A stretch of DNA of 64,000 bases, from positions 26,617,858-26,681,857 of the forward strand of contig NC_084835.1 in NCBI RefSeq assembly GCF_033115175.1. The letters are read 5' to 3'. This stretch comes from Lepus europaeus. Lineage: Eukaryota > Chordata > Mammalia > Lagomorpha > Leporidae. The translations under genes and the position numbers were made by a program. Positions 38,401-50,400 of this stretch are shown here, piece by piece (positions within the stretch are counted from its first letter, which is position 1; each line of letters opens with the position of its first letter). The notes below the pieces were generated by a model, which saw only the letters and a program-made list of their open reading frames with translations, made no database searches and had not been told where the DNA came from.

Positions 38401-41400
38401 GACAGGCTGAAGCCAGGAGCCAGGAACTCCATCTGGTCTCCCACATGGCAGGCAAGGGGCCAAGTACCTGGGCCATCTTCTGTTGCCCTCCAAGGAAGGC
38501 ACATTAGCAGGAAGCTGGATCAGAAGCAAAGTAGCTGGAACTGGAACCAGCACTCTAAGGGATGCTGGTGTTACAAGTGCTGGCTTAACTCACTGTGCCA
38601 CAACAGCAGCCCTAAATGACTTCTGACAAGGATGCCAAGACCATTTGTGTTAGTTCATTTTCTGTGTCTATTCACTGAGTACCGCAAACTGGGTAACCTA
38701 TAAAGAATAAAAGTTTATTCAGCTCACAGTTACAGAGGCTGAGAGGCCCCAGGTCTAAGAGTGTATCTGATGAGGGCCTACCTGCTGATGGGAACCGCAA
38801 AGTCCCCAGGTAGTATATGGCATCACATGGAAAAGGGATGCCCTCAAAAGACAGCTGAACTGGCTTTTATAACAGAACCACTCTGGATAAGCTATTGATC
38901 CATTTATCATCTCTTGACATCTCGCAACGGACATTAAACTTGAACATGACTTTTGGTGAGTACTTTCAAACCAAAGTACTACTGAATGAGGAAAGGACGG
39001 TCTTTCCAATAAATGGTGCTAAGAAAACTGGTATCTGCAACAAAAGGATGAAGCTGAATACCATATAGAAAAATTAACTCAGCATGGATCAAAGAGCTGA
39101 ACACAGGGTAAAAGCCCCACAACACTGGATTTGGCAGTCATTTCTTGAATACCAAAGGTATAGGGAAATAAAAGGAAAAATAAAAAGTTAGACTTCATGA
39201 CAATTAAAAATTTTATCACTGGGGAGATGCTGTGGCCTAGCAGGTTAAGCCAACACTTGGGCTCCCCACATGCCATATCAGAGTGCAGGTTCAAGTTCCA
39301 GATATCTGGCTTCTGATCCTGTTCCCTGAAAAGGCAGCAGATGACGTCCCCATTACCTGGACCCTTACCACCAACATGGGAGACAGAGCTGGATTTCTGG
39401 GCTTCTGGCTGCCATTTGGCCTAGCCCAGGCCATTGCAGCCATTTGGGGAATGAACCAACAGATAGAAGATCCCTTCTCTCTCTCCTCTCTCACCCTCCT
39501 TCCCTCTCTGTTACTGCCTTTCCAATAAATAAATAAATATATCTTAAAAAAAAAAAAAAAAAAAAGATTTTGCTTGGGATGCCTGGTTTGAATTCCAGCT
39601 CCTCTGCTTTCAAACAAACTTCCTGCTAATGTATACTCTGGGAGGGAACAGATGATGGCTCAAGCTCTTGGATCCATGCCGCCCATGGTGAAAACTTGGA
39701 CTGCATTCCAGGCTCCTGGGTTCAGCCTGGCCTAGCCCTGGCTTTTGCAGGCATTTAGGAAGTAAATCAGCAGAATGAAGATTTGTCTCTCTACCTTTCA
39801 AATAAAAATGAATACAGTATTTTTTTAACGAAAGTGACTGCTTAATGGGTAAAGGATTTCCTTTGGGGTGATTAAAAGGTTTTGAAACTAGATAGAGATG
39901 ACAGTAGCACAATCTTTTGAATGTCTTAAATGCACACAACTGCTCACTTTAAAGTAGTTCATCCTCAGGCCAGCACTGTGGTGCAGCAGGTAAACCCGCT
40001 GCCTACAGTGCCAACATCCCATATGGGTGCTTGTTTCAGTCCTGGCTACTCCACTTCCTATCCAGCTCCCTGCTAATGTTCCTGGGAGAGCAGCAGAGGA
40101 GGGCCCAAGTATTTGGTCCCCTGTACCCATGTGGGAGACATGGAAGAAGCTCCTGGCTCCTAGCTTTAGCCTGGCCCAGTCCTGACCATTGTGGCCATTT
40201 GGAAAAAGAACCAGCAGGTGGGAGATGGATAGTTCTCTTTCTCTGCCACTGCCTCTCTGTAACTCTGCCTTTCAAATAAATAAATCTTTTAAAAATAAAA
40301 AATAAAAATAGTTAATTTTGTATAGAATGAATTTCACAAAAAAAATTCTAAGAAATTATAGCACTGATTTCATGAACAGTTTGACACTGTGGAAAGTAAA
40401 CTAACTCCCTTCACTACTCTTTCTTTACAATACAAAATTAATTACACAACAGAATCTCTAGTACAGCAAAATCATTTCACACCAAATAATTTGCCAAGAC
40501 AACTTGCTATTTAAAATAGAGTTTCTAAAACATGTATCCTTTAAAAAGAAACATACCATTATACATGACTTAGAGTCCTCAGAAGAGGGTGGCTGGGAGT
40601 AGGCTACTTCATGATTTGCCTCTGAGTTTCTCAACAGCACTGCAGCCTCAGGCTTGGATTTACAGTCACCATTTTTAATGTTATTCTTGCAGGTTTTTCT
40701 TTATGAAGAAAAAGAAGTTATCATCAATACATTGAACATTAAGCGGTTTTATGTACATGTAGAAAATGTGTATGTACATTACACTTTCTTAAAAAAATGC
40801 ACCATCTACAGAGAAGTGTTAAAAATATATAGGGAAGGAGCCAGCGCTGTGGCGCAGCGGGTTAATGCCCTGGCCTGAAGCACCGGCATCCCATATGGGC
40901 GCCGGTTTGAGACCCGGCTGCTCCACTTCCTGTCCACCTCTCTGCTATGGTCTGGGAAAGCAGCAGAAAAAGGCCCAAGTCCTTGGGCCCCTGCACCCAC
41001 GTGGGAGACCCAGAGGAAGCTCCTCGCTCCTGGCTCCAGATCAGCGCAGCTCTGGCCGTTGCGGCCATCTGGGCAGTGAACCACTGGATGGAAGCCCCTA
41101 TCTCTCTCTCTCTCTGCCTCTTCTCTCTCTGTGTAACTCTGACTTTCAAATAAAATAAATAAATCTTTAAAAAAAAAATCTCTAAGGCAGGAGCCGGTGC
41201 TGTGGTGTAGCAGGTAAAGCTGCTGCATGCAGTGCCAGCGTCCCATACGGGCGCCAGTTCGTGTCCCGGCTGGTCCTCTTCCAATCCAACTCTGCTATGG
41301 CCTGGGAAAACAGTAGAAGACAGCCCAAGTCCTTGGAGCTCTGCACCCACATGGAAGACCAAGAAGAAGCTCCTGGCTCTTCACTGGCACAGTTCTGGCC

Positions 41401-44400
41401 GTTGCAGCCAATGGGGAGTGAACCAGTGGTTGGAAGACCTCTCTCTCTCTCTCCCTGCCTCTCCTTCTCTCTCTGTGTAACTCTGATTTTCAAATAAATA
41501 CATAAATCTTTTTAAAAAAAAATCTACAGGGCAGAGACCAGCACTATGGCATAATGGGTAAAGCCGCCACCTGCAGTGCCAGTATCCCATATGGGTGCCG
41601 GTTCGAGTCCCGGATCCTCTGCTTTCTGATACAGCACCTCTGCTACAGCCCAGGAAAGCAGAAGATGGCCCAAGTCCTTGTGTCCCTGCAACCATGTCGG
41701 AGACCCAAAAGAAGCTCCTGGCTCCTGGCTTCGAATCGGCAAAGCACTGGTCATTGCAGCCATTTTGGAAGTGAACCAGTGAATGGAAGATTTCTCTCTC
41801 TCTACCTTTCAAATAAATAATAAGTCCTTTTTAAAAAATCTACTGGGCGGCCGGCACCACGGCTCACTAGGCTAATCCTCCGCCTGCGGCGCCGGCACCC
41901 TGGGTTCTAGTCCCAGTTGCTCCTCTTCCAGTCCAGCTCTCTGCTGTGGCCCAGGAGGGCAGTGGAGGATGGTCCAGGTGCGTGGGCCCTCCACTCGCAT
42001 GGGAGACCAGGAGGAAGCACCTGGCTCCTGGCTCCAGATTGGTGCAGCGCTCCAGCTATAGCGGCCACCTGGGGGGTGAACCAATGGAAAAAAGAAGACT
42101 TTTCTCTCTCTCTCTCTCTAATTCTGCCTGTCAAAAAAAAAAAAAAGGAAAAAAAATTCTACAGGGCAAGCAGGGCAGTTAGCAAAGGTGGTTAAGATGC
42201 AGGTTGGAACGCCCATATCCCAGACTGGAATGTCTGGGTTTGAGTCACAGCTCGGCTTTAGATTCCAGCTTCGTGCTAGTGCACACCCTGAGAGGCAGCA
42301 GGTGATGGTTCAAGTACGTAGGTCCCTGCCACCCTTGTGAAAAACCCAGATTGAATTCTGGGTTCCTTACTCTGGCTTGGCCAAGCCCCAGCTGTTGTAG
42401 GCACTGGGGTAGTGAACCAGTGTGCAGGAGTTCTGTCTACGTTTGTGTCTCTCTACCTTGCAAATAAGTAAAAATAAATAAATAAATAAATAAATATATT
42501 TTAAAAAATCAATGGGGCATCCTACAAAATGCCTGGCTAACAGTCTTCAAAATAACATAAAATACGGCTGGCACCGCGGCTCAATAGGCTAATCCTCCAC
42601 CTGTGGTGCCGGCACACCGGGTTCTAGTCCCGGTCGGGGCGCCGGATTCTGTCCTGGTTGCTCCTCTTCCAGGCCAGTTCTCTGCTGTGGCCAGGGAGTG
42701 CAGTGGAGGATGGCCCAAGTACTTGGGCCCTGTACCCACATGGGAGACCAGGATAAGCACCTGGCTCCTGCCTTCGGATTAGCGCAGTGCACCGGCCATT
42801 GGAGGGTGAACCAACGCAAAGGAAGACCTTTCTCTCTGTCTCTCTCACTGTCCACTCTGCCTGTCAAAAAAAAAAAAAACATAAAATACGAAGGACATGA
42901 GAAATTACTACAGACTTAGGAGCAGTGAGAACACAGTGTAACATGGTGTCCTGGTTGGGATCCTGGAGCATCAATGGGAAAACTAACGAAAGCCAATACA
43001 GTCTGGAATTGATTCAACGGTAACATGCCAGTGTTGGTTGATTTCTTAAGTTTTGACAAGCGTACCATGGTAATGTAAGAAGTTAATGACAGAAGAAATT
43101 AGATGAGGGATACATAAGAACTCTCTCTACTATCGTTATGATTTTCTTTACAAATACAAAACTATTCTAGAGTAAAAATCTACGAGAAGTTGCCTCACAT
43201 AAGAAGTAACAGCTTAAGTTCCATCTTCAAGGTTCACACGCTTGTAGTAACAGACACTGGAAAGTAAAACTCATTGGCACATTGAGTCCTGCCCTGCAGG
43301 GTAAACGTCCACAGGCACAGGATCTCCAGTGTTGTGGTATGCTGCTTCCAAAACCAGACTCAACCTGTGGAGAACTCAAAGGAGCACAGAGACCAGTGCA
43401 GAGGGAGGACTAAGGTCTGTCTGGTTGGAAATTACAGATGTGTGACCAAAAGATGGTCACTTTTTGTTGCCATGGCTTCTCTAGCACAGCCTGCTCTCCT
43501 TCCAAACTGAACATGCTACAGGGCAGGAGAGGCAACCTTGTAGGCAGGACGTGTGGGTAAAATAAAGAATTTTTTTTTTCCTGCTGGAATATTTACTACC
43601 CCAGAGTTAGACAGTGAGAGAAAGGTCTGCCTTCCGTTGGTTCACCCCACAAATGGCCACCGATTCGAAGCCAGGAGCCAGGTGCCTCCTCCTCCTGGTC
43701 TCCCATGCAGGTGCAGGGGCCAAGCACTTGGGCCATCCTCCACTGCCTTCCTGGGCCACAGCAGAGAGCTGGAGTGGAAGAGGAGCAACCAGGACTAGAA
43801 CCTGGCGTCCATATGGGATGCCAGCGCTGCAGGCGGAAGATTAACCAAGTGAGCCATGGAGCCGGCCCCAGAAAGGAATTATTTTTTCTGTTAAGAAGTT
43901 AGAGGGGCTGGTGCTGTGGCGTAGCAGGTAAAGCCGCCGCCTGTAGTGCTGACATCCCATATGGGCGCCGGTTCAAGACACAGCTGCTCTACTTCCCATC
44001 CAGCTCTCTGCTATCGCCTGGGAAAGCAGTACAAAATGGCCCAAGTCCTCGAGCCCCTGAACCTGCATGGGAGACCCAGAAGGAAGCTCCTTGCTCCTGG
44101 CTTTGGATCGGTACAGTTCCAGCCATTGAGGCCAACTGGGGAGTGAACCAGAGGATGGAAGAGTTCTCTCTCTCTCTCTGCCTCTCCTTCTCTCTCTGTG
44201 TAACTCTGACTTCCAAAGAAATAAATCTTTTTTTTTTTTAATTTTTATAGGCAGAGTGGACAGTGAGAGAGAGAGACAGAGAGAAAGGTCTTCTGTTGCC
44301 GTTGGTTCACCCTCCAATGGCTGCTACGGCCGGCGCACTGTGCTAATCTAAAGGCAGGAGCCAGGTGCTTCTCCTGGTCTCCCATGGGGTGCAGGGCCCA

Positions 44401-47400
44401 AGCATTTGGGCCATCCTCCACTGCACTCCCTGGCCACAGCAGAGAGCTGGCCTGGAAGAGGGGCAACCGAGACAGAATCTGGCGCCCCGACTGGGACTAG
44501 AACCCAGTGTGCCGGTGCCGCAAGGCAGAGGATTAGCCTATTGAGCCGCGGCGCCGGCTTTTTTTTTTTTTTTAAAGAAGTTAGAGAATGGAGAACTTTA
44601 TGAACGCACTCAGAAATTCAGCACTGTAAGTAAAGTAATAGTGGTTTTCTAAATGGTTCTCTAGATTTAAAGCAATTAAGCAAAGTTCAACATGTGTCTG
44701 AAGGTGCCAAGAATACGCTACACCAGAATATGCCACCTTGGCATAAGGATTATTTTGGCTAGAGGCACTTTTTAAAAATAGGAGGCGCAAGAAGGATCTT
44801 TGACTCCCTTTCACTTCCTGAAAGCAAGAGATAAAATCCCAAAATGGAAGTGTGCTCCCTATCCTTATCAAGAATGGAAAGTTGAGACAGAAAATTCTAA
44901 TTAATTTTTTTTAATTCTGCACAATAGACCTTATAATTCTTATCTTCCCTTAGCCTTTCCACATAGTGTACTTTTCCACAACTGCCTCTCTTCAATCTAG
45001 TGTAGAAGCACAGATGCTGGGGTAGGTGTTGTGGCACTGAGGGCTAAGCTGCCACTTGGGATGCCAGCAGCCTGTATCAGAGTGCTGGTCTGAGTCCCAG
45101 TTACTCTGCCTCTAATCAGCTTCCTGATCAGCTTCCTGCTAAAGCTCCTGGGAAGGCAGTCGATGAAGGCCTTCTTGAGTCCTGACCCCACATGGAGACC
45201 CAGGTGGATTTCCTGGCTCCTGTCTTCTGTCTGGCCTACCCTTGGCTGTTGCAGGCATTTGGCCAGTGAACCAATGGACAGAAGATGTATCTCTCTCTCT
45301 CTCTGCTAAATAAATGTTTAAGGTACTTACACTTTGCTACTTTTTGTGTCCTCACTTCCTCAAGAGGTCTCCTGTGTCACTTAAAACTCACAGTAAATAA
45401 ATGTATATGCTGTTTCTCCAGAGAATTTGTCTTATGTCAGTTTCTCAGGCCCAGCCAAGAAACCCTAAAAGTGTAGAATTTTCCTCCTCTATGTATTCTA
45501 ATCATGCAATTTTACTTTGTGTTTAAAAGAAACGCATCATTAATTATTGGATATGAAAATTACAGAAATGTCCCCCTTTGACTCCATCTGTTTCCCCCAG
45601 CTATTTGCCAGGGAAGTGTCTTACTTACACCTTTGTGGCCTCCAAAAACAAGGAGATTTGGCGCTTTATATACGGCTGCCGCAGGATGCTCCTCACAGAG
45701 GGTCTCTCGTCGGGCCTTTTGCTCAACATTGTTCTTATCAGTTCTGCCAGCTCCGGGCTATAATCTTTTGGCATTGGTGGTAGCTACAAAGAAAAGTAAT
45801 ACTGCAATTATGACTAATGATTTTACAAAACAAAGTAAAAGACAATAGTCATATATCCACATAACCGAAAAATAACCAGCATACTTGTGTACAGGAAGTA
45901 CACTGATATCCTGGTGATTAAAAAAAAAAAAAAAAAAAAGATGGAAGACTGTAAAAGCAGTTTAAGATTTATTTATTTATTTGAAAGTCAGAGTTAGTGA
46001 GAGAAAAGAGGAGACAGAGCGAGAGAAAGAGATCTTCCACTGGTGATTCACTCTTCAGACGACAGCAATGTTCTCTGAGTTTGAAGGTCCAAAAACCTAC
46101 TGATGTTAATATTACTGTAAGATTCATTTAACTTTTTAGAAAAATGTTTAATAAGCACATACATAAAAGCAAAAATATGCCCATAATTTTACTACTCAAA
46201 GAATCATAAAAGAAGTGAAATTCTGGGGCCAGCGCTGTGGCGTAGTGGGTAAAGCCATGGCCTGCAGTGTCGGCATCCCACATGGACACCAGTTCTAGTC
46301 CCGGCTGCTCCACTTCCGATCCAGCTCTCTGCTATGGCCTGGGAAAGCAGTACAAGATGGCCCAAGTCCATGAGCCCCTGCACCCTCATGGGAGTCCTGG
46401 AAGAAGCTCTTGGCTTTGGATTGGCCCAGCTCCGGGCTTCAAATTGCCCTAGCTCCAACCGTTGCAGCCATTTGGGGAGTGAAACAGCAGATGAAAGACC
46501 TCTCTGTCTGTAACTCTGCCTCTCAAATAAACAGAATATTTAAAAAAAAAACTCTGTCAAAAAAAAAAAAAAAAACCCTCACATGAAATGAGAGATACTT
46601 TAAAAAAAAACAAACAAACAAACAAACAAAGAAATAATCAATCCCTTTTCCTCTAGTTCTACCTTCCTTACAGGAGGAACCCACCATTCTTAACTACTCA
46701 CCTAGTAGTTAACACTACTGATGATTACTCATCAACTAATCAAAATCATCACTGATTTCGCCACTAGCTGGTCACAAAGCTGCATTATGGTTAGTTCAAG
46801 ATTACTTTTTACCTTTCCTTCAATAATCCGATAAACTAAAGAATTCATGTCTTTCGCATTGAAAGCATGCTTCAGGGTGGCCATTTCATAGACACAGCAT
46901 CCCAGAGCCCAAACATCAGACTGAAAAGAAAGAGTAAATGATTAAGTGTCAGAATACCATATTAGGTTTTTACCCCCCACTTTAAAAAAAGAGACACCGT
47001 CCTCAAAAAGATTCAGATAATTGTTCTAATTATTTATCCTGACGGGTTCTGAAATTATGAACACTTTCCCAGACAAGGTGAGCCAGTGTACACAGCCCAA
47101 TCCTACCTTATAGTTGTAGGGTTTGTTGGAAAACAACTCAGGGCTCATGTAGTAGGGTGTGCCGATGAGGGTGCTCGCCATGTCACAGTGGTTCTCTAAC
47201 ACACGGGCGATTCCCAGGTCACCCACTTTTATGATGTTTGTTCTTGTTAGGAACACGTTTTGAGTTTTCAAATCTCGATGAAGGATGTGTTTCTCATGTA
47301 AATACTAAGCAGAGAAACAAATTTTCATTACACATAAAGATACTGACTGATTTTCTGATTTCTGCATAACAGCATTGGTTACCCACCTACCAAAACATTT

Positions 47401-50400
47401 ACAATCTCTAAATAAAATACAATAACAATTAATCAAATAACAAAGCTTTTGAATTAAAACATTAAGTTCCATGCATTAGTTTGCCCAGTACCTTTCAAAA
47501 ATTTTTCTCTAGAACCTTGTAAATGATACAATTTATTTTACCATTATATGGACCCAGTTGAAAAGTATGCTTGTGGGGCCAGTGCTGTGGCACAGGTTAA
47601 TCCTCTGCCTGTGGCATCGGCATCCCATTTGGGTGCTGGTTCTAAACCCGGCTGTTCCACTTCCAGTCCAACTCTCTGTTGTGGCCTGGGAAAGCAGTAT
47701 AAGTTGTCCCAAGTCTTTGGGCCCCTGCACCTGTGTGGGAGACCCAGCAGAAGCTCCTGGCTCCTGGCTTCGGATCAGTTCTGCTCCGGCCACTGTGGCC
47801 ATTTGGGGAGTGAACCAGCGGATGGAAGACCTTTCTCTCTGTCTCTCCTTCTCACTGTCTGTAACTACCTCTCAATTAAATAAATAAAAATTTTTTTAAA
47901 AAAAAGTATGCTTGCAAGGGGTGGGCATTTGGCCTAGTCGTTAATCACCAGTTGGGGTACCCAGATCTCATATCAAAATGCCTAGGTTCAAGTCCTAGCT
48001 GGTCCCTGGGACTCCTGGGAAGCAGCAGGTGATGGTTAAAGAACTTGGGTCTGCATGAAGACCAGGACCATATTTCTGACTCCAGGATTTGGCCTTGCCC
48101 AACTGCAGCCACTGCACGTGGTCGGGGATTGAACCAGAAGATGGGAGCTCTGTCGCTGCGTATCTCAAATTAATAGATTTAAAATTTTTACTTGACAGAT
48201 AGAGTTAGATAGTGAGGGAGAAAGAGAGAAAGGTCTTCCTTCCATTGGTTCACCCCCCAAATGGCCACCACAGCCGGTGCTGTGCCTATCCGAAGCCAAG
48301 AGCCAGGTACTTCCTGGTCTCCCACGCAGGTGCAGGCACCCAAGCACCTGGGCCATCCTCCACTGCCCTCCCGGGGCAACAGCAGAGACCTGGACTGGAA
48401 GAGGAGCAACCAGGACTAGAACCCAGTGTCCATATGGGATGCTGGTGCCACAGGCGGAGGATTAACCAAGTGAACCACGGCACCGGCCGCCAGATTTAAA
48501 ATTTTTAAAACGGATGCTGCAAATTCCCAGTGAAGGTAGGACCATTTATACAAAGTCAGATGTACATGCCTCTCAAATCCAGGAAATCCTCAGCTTACTT
48601 ACATTTTAAAGATTTATTTTATTTATTGAAAGGCAGCATTACAGAGAGAGAGAGAGAGACAGAGAGGGAGGGAGAAAATTTTTCATCCGCTGGTTCACTC
48701 CCTAGATGGCCACAATGGCCAGGGTTTGGCCAAACTGAAGCCAGGAGCTAGGACCTTTCTCTGGGTTTCCCACCTGGGTAAGAGAGGCCCAAGTACCTGG
48801 GACATCTTCTGCTACTTTCCCGGGAACATTAGCAGAGAGCTGGAGCAGAAATGGAGCAGTGAAGCTCAAACAGGTACTCATATGGGAAGTTAGTGTCACA
48901 GGCAGCAGCTTAACCTGCTGTGTCAAAACACTGACCTTAACTTTTTTTTTTTTTGACAGGCAGAGAGGACAGTGAGAGAGAGACAGAGAGAAAGGTCTTC
49001 CTTTGCAGTTGGTTCACCCTCCAATGGCCGCCGCGGCTAGCGCGCTGTGGCCAGCGCACCGTGCTGACCCAAAGCCAGGAGCCAGGTGCTTCTCCTGGTC
49101 TCCCATACGGGTGCAGGGCCCAAGGACCTGGGCCATCCTCACTGCACTCCCTGGCCACAGCAGAGAGCTGGCCTGGAAGAGGGGCAACCGGGACAGAATC
49201 TGACACCCTGACCAGGACTAGAACCCAGTGTGCCGGTGCCGCAAGGCGGAGGATTAGCCTAGTGAGCCGCGGCGCCGGCTTGACCTTAACATTTTAAGAG
49301 ATAAAAAGGTAATTTCTATTTACAGACAGTATCTTAGAATTTAAGCAACAAAGTGAATTAATTCTGGACAAGTCTGCCAGGTTCCAGTGTGGTATTTCAT
49401 AAACAGTCTCATTTGGGGGTGTGTGGATATTAAAATGCAAGCCTGTTTTGTATCTCTACTCACTCTGCCCCAGCAAGATCACAGCCCAAAGCCCCAAGAG
49501 TTTATGCATTGCCAGTAGCCCAGCCACCTCTCACTGTGACACAGCTGATAACAAACACAGCCATCCGTCACTCCCTGTCAATCCGGGACTCTCAAAACCG
49601 ACTCTGCTATAACCTTAAATGAAGCAAAAGCAGACTTCCTCTGCGGTCCACAACGACTTCCACGTCAGTAGCAACCACACAGCAGCATTTCCACGCCTCA
49701 GCAGGAGGGATCAGGGTCCCTTTATAATTGCATTTTCCAAAACCATACTTTTTTCTCATGCACGCAGCAAACACTTAGGAGAAATGTTTCCTAGAAGACG
49801 CCTGCTATCTCCCTGCCACGTGGGTCCAGCAGGATGCCCTGCGCCTGGGCGTACCTGCAGAGCCATAGCCATCTGTACGAACCACTCCACCACCTGACTC
49901 TCGGGCAGGAGCTGTCCCTTCCGCTCCTTCAGCTTCCGGTAGAGGTCGCCCCCTTCGCAGAAGCCCATGACGATGTAGAGCAGACCATCTCCTCCCTCCC
50001 AGGACTCCTTGTAGGTGACGATGTTGGGGTGCTTCAGCTGAGACAGCAGCTGGGCTTCCTGCTCAGCAGCCCGGCGCTCCCGACTGGAGGCGCGCCGCAG
50101 GTCCAGCTTTTTTATGACATACTGCAAAGAAAGCACACCGCGCTGCAGCTTCCCACGTACCTCGGGGTCTTCATACGTGCCCTCGAAAGCACCGGCAGCA
50201 GTCTGTCAGATGATCTATTCTTTGTTTTTCGTGAGGCCCAACATCGAGAAAAATATTTGCTAGACTAATGATACTTCCACGGGTTAGACTTAGAGCAGTA
50301 TGGAGTCACAAAAAAAAAAAAAAAAATCCTTTCCACCCGTACTTTGCAATTCCATTAATGGAGAAAAAATGAGCCCAAGATAACACACCACCGTGATCAA

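Larger units (their letters stand above)
36691..39221 (+). repeat. Second L1 fragment (ORF2 region), with nested SINEs and an LTR
   Basis: GTGGGATTTATTCCTGGAAT, TTGGAAGATTCAATACTGTC and AACATGGATC-type text are L1 ORF2. The copy is interrupted at 37030-37362, 37859-38188, 38284-38611 and 38648-38983. Confidence 0.75.

Noticed and set aside
45621-45633. GTGTAA directly after the Lys codon as the NEK4 exon 5 donor
   Set aside because: It would break the frame into exon 6; GTAAGT two bases further is stronger and restores Val-Lys-Thr as in human.
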